Shown: one piece after another, positions 1-8,334 of the stretch | How positions within the stretch are numbered: the stretch's first letter is position 1 | How the letters are laid out: every line of letters starts with the position of its first letter | Assembly: GCA_036443455.1 (NCBI GenBank) | Contig: JAZFYI010000013.1 | Span: 1 to 33,569 of the forward strand | DNA: 33,569 bases | Direction of reading: 5' to 3' | Origin: MnTg04 sp036443455 | GTDB taxonomy: Bacteria; Pseudomonadota; Gammaproteobacteria; Steroidobacterales; MnTg04 | The notes under the pieces: generated by a model | The model's database searches: none | What the model saw: only the letters and a program-made list of their open reading frames with translations | What the model was told of the DNA's origin: nothing | Program-made: the position numbers and the translations under genes

Positions 1-105
1 AAGATTGGACAGAAACACCATCCTGTCCTGGAACAAAAACAACATCAACGCCAGCAGAACATAGATACTGGCTGCGGCAATCAACAGTGTGAAAAAACCA
101 CGCAT
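1..105 (-). CDS. N-terminus of an alpha/beta hydrolase (partial)
   Basis: Only the first 35 codons are present; the rest lies beyond the left edge of the window. The fragment begins MRGFFTLLIAAASIYVLL and continues with LFLFQDRMVFLSNL. A single N-terminal membrane anchor followed by FQDRMVFL is typical of the BEM46/YfhR-like alpha/beta hydrolases anchored to the inner membrane. No catalytic residue is visible, so the family call rests on this N-terminal pattern alone. The ATG at 105-103 is the natural start because the hydrophobic segment begins there. Substrate is unknown. Confidence 0.55.
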   Translation of the reverse strand, partial: MRGFFTLLIAAASIYVLLALMLFLFQDRMVFLSNL

Positions 106-285
106 GCTTGTAAAGGGCTCTGATCCAATTGGGTTCCCGTACGAAGCTGATCCTAGCCTATGTACAGAATCGCTCTTTTGCAACCAATGCCTGGCCGTAA
201 TCGCCTGATTTTACCGGGAGGGCGACCCGCACTATTGTGCTATTTCGTGCGATGGCCCAAATGGGCCCGGTCCTGGCTGTCCTGG

Positions 286-783
286 TCAATTATTCCCGCT
301 GCCTTTGAAAAGACCAAAAAACAAATTGGCGATCAGGAAAAAGCTGCCGATCAATATTCCGCCGACACCGATATAAACGAATAACTCCGTCAAAATATGA
401 TCATGCGCCGCGCCACGCCCTATCGACGGCGCAAGGAAGAACATGCTTAGCCAGGACAACGGATAGAAACTGCCTAGGCCGATCGATATTGCAGATGCTT
501 TCTGAAATCTCGGCGCCAGGTCCGAAAACATTACAAGAATAATCAACCCCAGGCAGAACGCCGCGATTCCGCCGGAATGAAAGTGCGCCCGTTGTGCGTA
601 ACGCCAGATCTTGTCCTGACTCGCTTCGTTGTGCAGCTCGGGATGAGCCGCTATGCCATCGGCAACGTAATCTTTGAAGGCATCTTCATTGATGCCAAAT
701 GAGATCCCAAGACCGATATTGAAAAAAAGCCCGAGCAGAACAATGGCGAGCCCCGCTTTAACGATGGATAGATCGACTGACAT
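286..783 (-). CDS. Small polytopic membrane protein, unknown function
   Basis: This is a 165-aa hydrophobic protein with about four membrane segments, roughly at residues 8-28, 69-89, 98-120 and 133-160. The loop between TM1 and TM2 is polar, and TM2 is preceded by a RAHFHSGG motif whose histidines could bind metal or haem, though nothing else supports that. I chose the ATG at 783 because the signal-anchor-like segment starts immediately after it; an upstream ATG at 816 would add 11 polar residues. It is not obviously in an operon: the neighbouring hydrolase starts about 180 bp downstream on the same strand. I do not recognise the family. Confidence 0.75.
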   Translation of the reverse strand: MSVDLSIVKAGLAIVLLGLFFNIGLGISFGINEDAFKDYVADGIAAHPELHNEASQDKIWRYAQRAHFHSGGIAAFCLGLIILVMFSDLAPRFQKASAISIGLGSFYPLSWLSMFFLAPSIGRGAAHDHILTELFVYIGVGGILIGSFFLIANLFFGLFKGSGNN

Positions 784-1079
784 TGTTGAGTTTCCTTTAA
801 CACGCGGGGCGCTCATAAAACAGTGTTATGCCATCATAACGCGATTATTAGAATCCAATAAATACGTGGATGTACTTGGAAATCGAGTCATAAGTTGCCA
901 TTGAACCACACGCTCGCATTCGGCCCAACGCCGGCCGATGTAGATCATCAGCAAGCGGCATCTGGCCAGTCGATCAAGACAGTGGCGAATGGCTGGCATT
1001 TGCGGCAGGATGACCGCTGCGGTTTCCAATCCGAAACCGGGAATGCGGCTTACAAAAACAAACAATGGGAGAAGTCCAA
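784..1079. other. Intergenic region between divergent genes
   Basis: This stretch of about 296 bp separates the membrane protein (minus strand) from the DUF4242-like gene (plus strand) and should hold both promoters. Small open frames here have no recognisable protein character. I saw no strong hairpin or operator. Confidence 0.5.
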
Positions 1080-1361
1080 ATGAATTTATACGCTATTTTG
1101 CGACGCGATGGCTTCGCTGACGGTCCGACGCTTGAAGCAGCGGCTGCCCGCTCAACTGAGGTTGGCGACGGCATGCCGGATGATATCCGCTGGATTCGTT
1201 CCTATGTGCTGGCGGAAACTAGCGGGGCCCTGGGAACGGTCTGCATCTATCAGGCGAGCAGTGACGAATCGATTCGCAAGCATGCCCAGGCCGCCGGCCT
1301 GCCAGTGACCGAGATCATCCCCATTGCCGACACGGTGATCGTCCGGCCCGATCCTGAGTAG
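1080..1361 (+). CDS. DUF4242-like small protein (possible metal-binding)
   Basis: The 93-aa protein begins MNLYAILRRDGFADGPTLEAAAARS and contains IRWIRSYVLAETSGALGTVC, then EIIPIADTVIVRPDPE at the end. This layout (MxLYxIxR start, IRWIRSYV, CIYQA, ending VIVRPDPE) matches the DUF4242 family of small ferredoxin-fold alpha/beta proteins. A Streptomyces member of that family is known as a nickel-responsive protein; whether this copy binds metal is unknown. The start at 1080 is supported by a GGAGA ribosome-binding site 8-9 nt upstream; the ATG at 1065 lies before that site. It is monocistronic. Confidence 0.75.
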   Translation: MNLYAILRRDGFADGPTLEAAAARSTEVGDGMPDDIRWIRSYVLAETSGALGTVCIYQASSDESIRKHAQAAGLPVTEIIPIADTVIVRPDPE

Positions 1362-1522
1362 CCTTAACGCCAGGCGCGATGTTCGCTACCTGCCAATAGG
1401 GTCGATATAGAAATAATTGTTCAAACGCCGGTTGGTGGGCTTTTTAGCTGCCTTTGTTAGCTTAAGTAATTGTCGCCTCCGATCCACCCTTGACCGGTTG
1501 CGATGGATCGTCAGAGGTGGCT

Positions 1523-1903
1523 TCAAGTTTTCTTGTTCGACAGAAACCATTCTCGCGCTGTATCGATGTCACGGAAGATGCGCCGCTCGCTTGGAGCGAT
1601 CTCTTCTGCGTACACCCCATACATTCGGGCCAGACCGTACTCAAGGTCGCGCTCGACAACCAGGTTGACTCGATTTGCGAACCGGGAAAGGTGAGGAACA
1701 ATAAAGCGAGCGATTGATTTCAGATCCTCGGCACTTACTTTGGAGAAATCGCACCGACTGTAGTCAAAGATCGTATCCATGCCATCGACGAAGTCGGGGT
1801 GTGCGAGCAGGGCCTCGACAGCTTTTATAATTTCGGCAGCGCTCGATGCTTCACCTGCATCGACCAAGGCTATCGCTGATTCACTGTCAACTTGAACTTC
1901 CAT
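1523..1903 (-). CDS. SpoIIAA/STAS-like conserved protein
   Basis: The 126-aa soluble protein has an alternating alpha/beta pattern with residues such as IFDYSRCDFSKVSAEDLKSIARF in the middle and GLARMYGVYAEE followed by RRIFRDIDTAREWF near the C-terminus. The final 'ARMYE..-RRIFRD-.EAREW' signature is found in the SpoIIAA-like/STAS-SEC14-like small proteins common in Proteobacteria, which have no enzymatic motif and no clear function. No signal peptide or membrane segment is seen. It stands alone, about 65 bp from the stop of the CPBP protease gene, which points the same way. Confidence 0.7.
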   Translation of the reverse strand: MEVQVDSESAIALVDAGEASSAAEIIKAVEALLAHPDFVDGMDTIFDYSRCDFSKVSAEDLKSIARFIVPHLSRFANRVNLVVERDLEYGLARMYGVYAEEIAPSERRIFRDIDTAREWFLSNKKT

Positions 1904-1967
1904 GGCTGCGATTACCTGCCTTCCAAATACCGATCAGGTACCAGTTTTTGGTCTAACGTTTTCAGCA

Positions 1968-2771
1968 TCACTCTGATCCAGCAGTTATCGGCTGGGAAAC
2001 TACGGATTTCGTACCAAACCTCGTGATCCAGTACCATAATACGGTCGCAAAAAGGAAATTCAAACCGATACCCAGCATGCCGACTTCAGGACCATATATA
2101 TGCGTTTGCTCGATGCCGAGTGCGCCAATCTTCTCACCGAAACCATAAAGCGGATAATCGATGCCATTCCACACGGCATGACAAACACTGGGCACGACAA
2201 CGGAGCCCGATGCCATTCTTAGCATTCCCCATATACAGCCCATCAGGGTCGCATTTACCAGGAAAATGGGGATTTCAGCGGCAGGTAAATCAAAGCCCGT
2301 ATCGAGCGAAATTGCCGAAACATGCCACAAGGTGAATGCGACGGTCGTCCAGATCAAAACCTGCTTGTCCGTTTGTCCCGCACGTTTTAGCGTCGCCCAC
2401 AACCAGCCTCTGAAAAACCCTTCCTCGGTGATTAACACCATAATGATGCCGACGGAACTCCCCAGCGCTATATTCAGAATCGTTTTGTTCCAGTCGGTTT
2501 CGCTGGTATCGACTGCACCGCTCATCGAGGCTATTGCCGCGACCAACCCCAGAACGAGCACTGGGTAAGCCAAGGCAAGGCCATAGGTCTGTAGCTGTCC
2601 CCAGGCCAGTCCCATTTCCCGGCGGGAAATCTTTTGCAAAAACCAGAACAATCCAGCCAGTGGGAATAATGGCAATGCGCTGAACGTCGAATAGCCCGTG
2701 GCATCCATTGTTGTCGTTATCGCGATCGCGATGACCACGCCCAGGACTGCCGGTTTCAATGCTCGATTCAT
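1968..2771 (-). CDS. CPBP-family intramembrane glutamic endopeptidase
   Basis: This 267-aa polytopic protein carries the catalytic signature of the CPBP (CAAX protease and bacteriocin-processing, Abi) family. Motif 1 is EEGFFR at residues 116-121, motif 2 is FTLWH with H150, and motif 3 is HAVWN with H198 and N202. These residues form the glutamate-activated site within the membrane. Members cleave prenylated proteins or bacteriocin leader peptides or act in membrane-protein maturation; the substrate here is unknown. I start at ATG 2771, which places the first TM right at the N-terminus; the ATG at 2816 would lie inside the kinase gene. It follows the glycerate kinase with a 5-bp gap and is probably co-transcribed. 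Confidence 0.88.
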   Translation of the reverse strand: MNRALKPAVLGVVIAIAITTTMDATGYSTFSALPLFPLAGLFWFLQKISRREMGLAWGQLQTYGLALAYPVLVLGLVAAIASMSGAVDTSETDWNKTILNIALGSSVGIIMVLITEEGFFRGWLWATLKRAGQTDKQVLIWTTVAFTLWHVSAISLDTGFDLPAAEIPIFLVNATLMGCIWGMLRMASGSVVVPSVCHAVWNGIDYPLYGFGEKIGALGIEQTHIYGPEVGMLGIGLNFLFATVLWYWITRFGTKSVVSQPITAGSE

Positions 2772-2776
2772 TGGTT

Positions 2777-3694
2777 TTATTTCGATTTCGATTGAATAGA
2801 CCGTGTCTGGTAACAACTTCGCACACAGTCATGATTGTCGCCGAGTTCCAGAACAACATCGGCGATATCAGGCAAAGAAACCAGATTTTCTCTGGTCAAG
2901 CGCTCATAATATTGCACGAAGCGGGCTAGCTGCTCGCTATCCATGATGCTCTCATCGGCAGCGGTGTGCGTAGTCGCAGCAAGTTTTTTCTCTTGCTCGA
3001 GTCGCCAGCGGTGCACTGCGCCCATATTTGGCGCGCGCAAAAAAATCAGCGCGTCCAATTGCGCGAATAAATCGGCATAACCCCCCTCGAGTTGCTCATT
3101 GACATAGCGACGCCATTCACCAGACGGGTCTTCATCGCGCTCCAGTGTATTGACAGGCTGCAGTAACGAATCGTCTGTCTGTGGCTTGCTGCCGACGCAC
3201 CAGCCTTCGAGAATGATCAGATCGACCGGTCCGGTGACAACTGGCCAGGTATCCGCGTTCGTGCGATCGTCACGCGCCTTGTCGAAGCGCGGCAACGATA
3301 AGCGGGTTTCTGCGTCAAGATCCCTGAGTCTCTCGACACAGGTAGCAAGCATTTGCATATCGTGCGTGCCAGGAACGCCTCGGGTTTTTAGCAATGGGTG
3401 AATACGCTTGCCTAATTCCTTGCGCTCTGCCTTGCTCAGATAAAAGTCATCGATCGACAAAACCGCTACGTGCCAGCCGGCATTCGATTCAAGCGCGAGT
3501 CGAAGAAAGGCCGCGAGCGTCGATTTCCCCGTACCCTGTGCGCCATTGATTCCAACGAAGAGTGTTTCGTTCGGCGCACGCTGTTGTCTCAGCCACCTTG
3601 CCAGGGGCGAATAGTCTTTATCGATCAAGTCACCGAACTGCTCGGGGAGTCGATGCTCGGCAATAAATTCCTTCCGTTGCTGATTCGTCAGCAT
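2777..3694 (-). CDS. D-glycerate 3-kinase-type P-loop kinase
   Basis: The 305-aa protein has the Walker A motif GAQGTGKST at residues 51-59, then IDDFYLS at 81-87 and the family hallmark TRGVPGTHD at about 104-112. A Walker B-like IILEGWCVG follows. These are diagnostic of the plant GLYK / yeast Tda10 / bacterial YggC-like kinases related to phosphoribulokinase and pantothenate kinase. Plant GLYK makes 3-phosphoglycerate from D-glycerate at the end of photorespiration; bacterial members may work in glyoxylate/glycerate use. It is soluble and cytoplasmic. It lies upstream of the CPBP protease with 5 bp between them, so the pair is probably one transcript, although no functional link is evident. 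Confidence 0.85.
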   Translation of the reverse strand: MLTNQQRKEFIAEHRLPEQFGDLIDKDYSPLARWLRQQRAPNETLFVGINGAQGTGKSTLAAFLRLALESNAGWHVAVLSIDDFYLSKAERKELGKRIHPLLKTRGVPGTHDMQMLATCVERLRDLDAETRLSLPRFDKARDDRTNADTWPVVTGPVDLIILEGWCVGSKPQTDDSLLQPVNTLERDEDPSGEWRRYVNEQLEGGYADLFAQLDALIFLRAPNMGAVHRWRLEQEKKLAATTHTAADESIMDSEQLARFVQYYERLTRENLVSLPDIADVVLELGDNHDCVRSCYQTRSIQSKSK

Positions 3695-3782
3695 GTGTCG
3701 CTCTTGTATCGGTCAGCCTCAAAGCGTCGGTGTGAGAGGCCTGAAAGACTCTTTCCTTGCGCAAAAAACCCGACAGAACCCC

Positions 3783-5081
3783 CTACATATTCCCGATCAA
3801 CGCATCCCCAAACTCGCTGCATTTCAACAAGGTCGCACCTTCCATCTGTCGTTCGAAGTCGTAGGTTACGGTCTTGTTGCCGATGGTCTTGTCCATCGCG
3901 GCGAGTATCTTGTCCGCTGCTTCGTCCCAGCCCATGTAGCGCATCATCAGTTCGCCGGAAAGAATCACCGAGCCGGGGTTGACCTTATCCTGGCCGGCGT
4001 ATTTCGGTGCGGTGCCGTGGGTGGCCTCGAAAATGGCTATACCATTGCTGTAGTTGATGTTGCCGCCCGGGGCTATCCCGATGCCGCCGATCTGGGCGGC
4101 CAGCGCATCGGAGAGATAATCGCCGTTAAGATTCATCGTCGCGATCACATCGAAATCGTTGGGCCGGGTCAGTATCTGCTGAAGCGTGATATCGGCGATC
4201 GCGTCCTTGATCAGGATCTTGCCCGCAGCCAGCGCCGCTTTTTGTTCGGCATTCGCCTCGTCTTCGCCCTTGTCCGCCTTGGTCCGTTCCCATTGCTCCC
4301 AGGTGTAGACGTGTTCACCGAATTCGTTCTCGGCCAGCGCGTAGCCCCAGTTACGGAACGCACCTTCGGTGTATTTCATGATGTTGCCCTTGTGCACAAA
4401 AGTAATGCTCTTGCGTTTTTGTGCGATGGCGTATTGCAAAGCCGAGCGCACCAGCCTTTCGGTGCCCTGGCGTGAAACGGGCTTGATGCCGATGCCGGAA
4501 GTCTGCGGGAAACGGATTTTCTTGAAGCGATCCGGAAAAGCCTCCATGAATATCTCCAGGAAGCGCTGCACGTCTTCGCTGCCTTCCTCGAACTCGATGC
4601 CGGCGTAAATGTCCTCGGTATTTTCGCGAAAAATAACCATGTCCACGGCGCCGGGGTTCTTGACCGGCGAGGGCACGCCTTCGAACCAGCGCACCGGACG
4701 CAGGCAAACATACAGATCGAGCATCTGGCGCAGCGCGACATTGAGCGACCGCATCCCACCGCCAATGGGCGTAGTCAGCGGGCCCTTGATCGAGACCAGG
4801 TAGTCGCGGCAGGCCTGCACGGTTTCATCGGGTAGCCAGTTCTCGAACTGGTCGAAAGCTTTTTGGCCGGCGAAAATCTCCAGCCAGTGAATTTTGCGTT
4901 TACCGTCGTAGGCTTTTTCCACGGCAGAATCGAGTACGCGCACAGCGGCGCGCCAGATATCGGGACCGATGCCATCGCCTTCGATAAAGGGGATGACGGG
5001 GTTGTCCGGTACATTGAGTTCGCCGTTTTCAACGGTGATTTTTGCGCCGCCGCTCGGGGCCTGGTAATTCGGGTTGCTCAT
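3783..5081 (-). CDS. icd: Isocitrate dehydrogenase, NADP+-dependent
   Basis: The 432-aa enzyme oxidatively decarboxylates isocitrate to 2-oxoglutarate in the TCA cycle. It contains FIEGDGIGPDIW near residues 32-43, the substrate loop GGGMRSLNVALRQ with S112 (equivalent to the serine phosphorylated by AceK in E. coli), and HGTAPKYAGQDKVNPGS, where the Lys-Tyr pair is the NADP+-specificity determinant. Length is slightly above the 416 aa of E. coli Icd. The phosphorylatable serine means control by an AceK kinase/phosphatase is possible, but no aceK lies in this window. The gene has a 50-bp gap to the TonB-dependent receptor upstream and stands about 88 bp from the kinase downstream. Confidence 0.97.
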   Translation of the reverse strand: MSNPNYQAPSGGAKITVENGELNVPDNPVIPFIEGDGIGPDIWRAAVRVLDSAVEKAYDGKRKIHWLEIFAGQKAFDQFENWLPDETVQACRDYLVSIKGPLTTPIGGGMRSLNVALRQMLDLYVCLRPVRWFEGVPSPVKNPGAVDMVIFRENTEDIYAGIEFEEGSEDVQRFLEIFMEAFPDRFKKIRFPQTSGIGIKPVSRQGTERLVRSALQYAIAQKRKSITFVHKGNIMKYTEGAFRNWGYALAENEFGEHVYTWEQWERTKADKGEDEANAEQKAALAAGKILIKDAIADITLQQILTRPNDFDVIATMNLNGDYLSDALAAQIGGIGIAPGGNINYSNGIAIFEATHGTAPKYAGQDKVNPGSVILSGELMMRYMGWDEAADKILAAMDKTIGNKTVTYDFERQMEGATLLKCSEFGDALIGNM

Positions 5082-5131
5082 ATTGGGTCAGTGCCTTTTT
5101 TGCTGTGATTGAAGGTTGCGGTAGGTCCATT

Positions 5132-7180
5132 TTATGGCTGTGCGTAGCGTATTTCCACAAACAGGCTGCGGCCCCGGCCCGGCGTGTAGCGGAAGCGGCC
5201 AAAGGCGAAATCGGCGCGCTCGGCATAATGGCTGTCGACCAGGTTATTGAGCCTGAGCGCCGCCGACCAGTTCGGGCTGAAGCGCTTGTCCAGCCTGAGA
5301 TTCAGCAGATCGTGGCCGGCGTAATTGTTGGCCTGCTCGGGGTCGATGTAATAGCGCCCGACATGGACCCATTCGATCTCGCCGGTGTAATTGCCGTCAG
5401 CCCACCGCAGTTGCACGCTGCCGAGACGTCGCGGTGCGCTATCCATTTCATCGCCGGAAGTAATGGTGGTGCCGCCGGCAAGCTGTTGACTGAAATCGTA
5501 GCGGTGCAGGGCGTAACTGGCGGCCGCTTGCAGCGACCAGGCGCCGTTGATCTGCCAGTGCAAGCGGGTTTCCAGACCGGTGTGCCGGGTCTTGCCGTTG
5601 TCGATGTTAAATCCATTCGCGTCGCGCAGGATGACGTTGCGTTTTTTCATCGCGTAAAGGGCCACGTCGTATTCGAGCGTTTCACCAATGCTTTTGAGCC
5701 CGAGTTCGAAGCTGTCCAGGATCACCGAATCGAGATTTGCAATCTGCTGCTGGCTTTGCAACCGGTATAGTTCGGTGCTTTGCGGCGGGCGGAAGCCGCG
5801 GCTTAGCGAAGCATAGAGGGCGCGCCGCTGGTCGAGGTGGTACAACGCGCCGAGCTTGGGCGCGAGCTCGAAAAACCCGTCCTCACGGTCGGCGGGGCGG
5901 GTGTGCAGGCAGCCGCCGAAACCGCAGGGCGTTCCATCGTCGCGGTCGTTGCCGTCTGCCATGCGATTATCGTAATCGTAACGCAGATATTCAGCGCGCA
6001 GTCCGGCGTTGAGTTCCCAGCGACCGGTTTCGCGTTGTATCTGAACATAAGGTGCGGCCATGTACGCGTTGACAGTGTAGTCGTAGTGTTTGCCGGCCGG
6101 GCGGGTTTCGATCAGGAAGGCCGAGCCATTGGCGATGGTGTTGGCCTGAATTTCCTCGAGAAAACCGTGCGTGTATTCGAGGTCAAGGCCGTATATCAAG
6201 GAGCCTGATGGTCGGGTTACATGGCGGCTGAATAACAGGCCAATGCTGTTTTGACCGTTGTCTTCGTCGGGCTCTCCTGGCAGGAAGTGCTGGCGAAACT
6301 GGGTGCTGGAATGACGGGCATACAGCCTGAGATCCTGTTTTTGCCGTTCGCCGTCATCCCATGACCAGTGGGTAAGCAGGCGCAACGCGCGGTTGTCGCG
6401 AAAGGCGCCGGCTGCATCGTTGCCGGCGCTCAAGGTGTCGTCTTTGTACGCGTCCTGACCGAAAACGAAGCCGGCGGTTTGCTGATTGAGATAGGTTGCG
6501 GCGAGTGTGGCGCGGAAATGGCTATGGTCCAGATCGTGCCGGTAAAAAAGATTCAGCTTGCCCTGGTCATAACCTGAGTCGAGGCGCGCTCCGCCATCGT
6601 GTGTGCTGTTGGCGAGCAGGCGCCAGTCGCTGGATTGCCCGCCGCTATCGAATTTGACTCGGTAATAGTTGTCGGGGCCTGCTTCGAAAGAGCTCAACGT
6701 TCCCGATGGCGTGTCGGCCGACGTCAGAAAATTCAGCAGGCCGTGCAAGGCATTGGCGCCATACAGCGCGCTGCCGGGTCCACGGATCACTTCGATGGCC
6801 CGGACTTGTTCGCTGTTGATTTCCATGAGCTGGTTGACGTTGCAGAAACCGGCCGGGCGTATGGCTACGCCGTCTTCGAGAAACAAGAAGGCGCCGCAGG
6901 AGCCGGGGCCGGTCAAAACAGGCGAGCGGATTGCGCTCAGGTGCTCCTGGCCGCTACCGGCGGCAACCCAGGCGCCGGGCGCCTGCACCAGCAGGTCGGC
7001 GATATGTGTGTGGGCAAGAGCTAGTATTGATTTTTGGTCGATTACCGTGGCATTGCCGGCGAGCTTGAGCGGGTCTTGTGATTCGCGCATCGCGGTGACG
7101 ACGACTTCATCGATGGCTGACTGCGGTGGTTTGGTTTCAGCGGCTAGTGATGGGGTTGCGAGCAAGGAGAGAAAAAGCAT
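5132..7180 (-). CDS. TonB-dependent outer-membrane receptor
   Basis: This 682-aa protein starts with a signal peptide (MLFLSLLATPSLAAE) and a TonB-box-like DEVVVTA. The plug domain then contains IRSPVLTGPGSCGAFLFLEDGVAIR and ends around IEVIRGPGSALYGANALHGLLNF. The rest is a 22-strand-type barrel ending in the usual C-terminal aromatic strand (GRGRSLFVEIRYAQP). It imports a scarce ligand such as a siderophore, vitamin or oligomer; the substrate cannot be told. The plug bears two cysteines (GSCGAFLF and GFCNVN) that may form a disulphide. I chose ATG 7180 because the signal peptide begins there; the longer open frame runs back through a REP element into the thioesterase gene and is not coding. 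Confidence 0.92.
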   Translation of the reverse strand: MLFLSLLATPSLAAETKPPQSAIDEVVVTAMRESQDPLKLAGNATVIDQKSILALAHTHIADLLVQAPGAWVAAGSGQEHLSAIRSPVLTGPGSCGAFLFLEDGVAIRPAGFCNVNQLMEINSEQVRAIEVIRGPGSALYGANALHGLLNFLTSADTPSGTLSSFEAGPDNYYRVKFDSGGQSSDWRLLANSTHDGGARLDSGYDQGKLNLFYRHDLDHSHFRATLAATYLNQQTAGFVFGQDAYKDDTLSAGNDAAGAFRDNRALRLLTHWSWDDGERQKQDLRLYARHSSTQFRQHFLPGEPDEDNGQNSIGLLFSRHVTRPSGSLIYGLDLEYTHGFLEEIQANTIANGSAFLIETRPAGKHYDYTVNAYMAAPYVQIQRETGRWELNAGLRAEYLRYDYDNRMADGNDRDDGTPCGFGGCLHTRPADREDGFFELAPKLGALYHLDQRRALYASLSRGFRPPQSTELYRLQSQQQIANLDSVILDSFELGLKSIGETLEYDVALYAMKKRNVILRDANGFNIDNGKTRHTGLETRLHWQINGAWSLQAAASYALHRYDFSQQLAGGTTITSGDEMDSAPRRLGSVQLRWADGNYTGEIEWVHVGRYYIDPEQANNYAGHDLLNLRLDKRFSPNWSAALRLNNLVDSHYAERADFAFGRFRYTPGRGRSLFVEIRYAQP

Positions 7181-7221
7181 AACTGGGAGAGAGTGCCTCC
7201 GCTGTATATTTTTCGTGGCTC

Positions 7222-7245
7222 GTAGGAGGGCCTTCAGGCCCGATA
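7222..7245 (+). repeat. REP-like element, left copy (GTAG head)
   Basis: The 24-bp element begins with the tetranucleotide GTAG and contains the perfect hairpin GGGCCTTCAGGCCC. It lies between the TonB receptor start and the thioesterase stop. An exact inverted copy is at 7982-8005. A GTAG head followed by a GC-rich imperfect palindrome is the standard form of REP elements mobilised by RAYT (REP-associated tyrosine) transposases. No RAYT gene is in the window. Confidence 0.8.
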
Positions 7246-7278
7246 TCACACGATGGACAAAGCGCTCCTGTTCTAGCG

Positions 7279-7305
7279 GGAAAATAAATCCGTCCCCTTT
7301 TTTCG
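7279..7305. repeat. Dispersed-repeat-like tract (GGGGACGGATTTATTTT)
   Basis: On the minus strand this short tract reads A-run, then GGGGACGGATTTATTTT. I recall this string as recurring near Y1-type (IS200/REP-like) transposase genes in many proteobacteria. It sits 34 bp from the left REP-like copy. No transposase is present, so this would be a fragment or footprint. The identification is from memory and needs a genome-wide count. Confidence 0.4.
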
Positions 7306-7310
7306 AGCCG

Positions 7311-7736
7311 TCAGCGACTCTGTATGCGTTCGATCCGGTCGCGGACTTCATCCGGGAGGGGCGCCTTGCAATTATTCTGGTAATCGAAACACACAATCGT
7401 TCCGCTGCCTTCGGCGACGATCTTTCCAGTTGCATGACTGGCTATGGCATACAGCATTTTGCAGCGATCTTCTTTCAGCTCGGTAACGCTGGCGCCGACC
7501 GAGACTGTGTCGGGGTAGTTCAACGGGAGTTTGAACCGGCACTCGGTGTGCGCCAGGATCGGGCCGATACCGGTCTTGTCCATGTACTCCATGAAACCGG
7601 TCTGCTCGACATAGGCAATCCGAGCAGACTCGAAATAGCGAAAATAAATGATGTTGTTGACATGGTTGAAAGCATCCATCTCGCCCCAGGCTACGGGCAA
7701 TTCGATAACCACCGGGTAGTCATCGAGGACTTTCAA
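7311..7736 (-). CDS. Acyl-CoA thioesterase, 4HBT/hotdog fold (YbgC/FadM-like)
   Basis: The 141-aa single-hotdog protein contains WGEMDAFNHVNNIIYFRYFESAR at residues 17-39, where the Asp of the E-M-D-A-F-N-H-V-N-N motif is the catalytic carboxylate of the 4-hydroxybenzoyl-CoA thioesterase family. It would hydrolyse acyl-CoA thioesters in the cytoplasm; the chain preference is unknown. The start is a TTG codon at 7736-7734 that overlaps the stop of the upstream zinc-ribbon gene by 4 bp (TTGA), implying translational coupling. Together the two genes form a small operon bracketed by inverted REP-like repeats. Confidence 0.88.
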   Translation of the reverse strand: MKVLDDYPVVIELPVAWGEMDAFNHVNNIIYFRYFESARIAYVEQTGFMEYMDKTGIGPILAHTECRFKLPLNYPDTVSVGASVTELKEDRCKMLYAIASHATGKIVAEGSGTIVCFDYQNNCKAPLPDEVRDRIERIQSR

Positions 7737-7963
7737 TTGCCCCGTTCCCTGACCACCAGTTGCGGCCCACCGGGCGGTCCGAAAGTATGCTTGCTAAACA
7801 CGCCATAAATGTGCCCGCAGTCGGCGCACTGGGCGACAAAGAACCACGGTTGGCCTTTTTTTGCGGTTTCGGAACTGGGTCGTGAGACGATTTTGTCCAT
7901 GCCGCGTACTGCACAGGAGGGGCAGCTGGGATCGGCGATGTCGTTGGATTGTTCTTCAGTCAT
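7733..7963 (-). CDS. Small zinc-ribbon protein
   Basis: The 76-aa protein has two Cys pairs, CPSC at residues 14-17 and CADCGHIYGVF around 46-56, which would bind one zinc in a ribbon fold. The remainder is polar and compact (SKHTFGPPGGPQLVVRERGN). No enzymatic motif is present. It is the first gene of a two-gene unit; its TGA stop overlaps the TTG start of the thioesterase by 4 bp. The function is unknown; a nucleic-acid or protein-binding accessory role is only inference. Confidence 0.75.
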   Translation of the reverse strand: MTEEQSNDIADPSCPSCAVRGMDKIVSRPSSETAKKGQPWFFVAQCADCGHIYGVFSKHTFGPPGGPQLVVRERGN

Positions 7964-7981
7964 GATCGGTTGGCTTTGAGT

Positions 7982-8005
7982 TATCGGGCCTGAAGGCCCT
8001 CCTAC
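7982..8005 (-). repeat. REP-like element, right inverted copy
   Basis: This is the exact 24-bp reverse complement of the element at 7222-7245, with hairpin core GGGCCTGAAGGCCC and its GTAG head facing outwards to the right. It lies between the zinc-ribbon gene start and the end of the next gene. The two copies enclose about 740 bp with two complete genes. Confidence 0.8.
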
Positions 8006-8026
8006 AGATGAGAATCAACCATGGGG

Positions 8027-8275
8027 TTAACCGGATTGATTCACTTTTTCGTAGACCAGCGATGGGCGATCTCCGCGACGTGAATAGCGATGCGTGCTGC
8101 GCATATCCTCTAAAGCGGCATCGCGCTGCTCGGTGCTTGCGTACCAGTGATATTTCTCCCAGCCCTCATCGACCAGGTTACGAAAGGGGTCCTCCCGGTT
8201 CAGCGTCACCTTGATGCCGAATGGCCGCGGTAGACCGCGTTGCTCGGCGAGATTGTGTTCGTTGGAAATTTCCAT
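8027..8275 (-). CDS. Small conserved hypothetical protein
   Basis: This 82-aa basic soluble protein begins MEISNEHNLAEQRGLPRPFG and includes DPFRNLVDEGWEKYHWYASTEQRDAALEDM. The W-E-K-x-H-W-Y-x-S-x-E-x-R-D-A-A-L pattern is like small conserved proteins of marine gammaproteobacteria with no assigned role. An AGGA ribosome-binding site lies 8 nt before the ATG at 8275, which decides against the ATG at 8320. It has no signal peptide or metal motif. The gene follows the small kinase (minus strand) by about 60 bp and could share its transcript. Confidence 0.7.
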   Translation of the reverse strand: MEISNEHNLAEQRGLPRPFGIKVTLNREDPFRNLVDEGWEKYHWYASTEQRDAALEDMRSTHRYSRRGDRPSLVYEKVNQSG

Positions 8276-8334
8276 GCGCTTCCTGTTGTAGTTGTCGTTA
8301 AAAGAACGCCCCGGCAGCAATATTATTGCATAAT

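Noticed and set aside
5132..7435. Longer TonB-receptor frame starting at 7435
   Set aside because: The extension passes through a REP element and the thioesterase coding region; the signal peptide starts at 7180.
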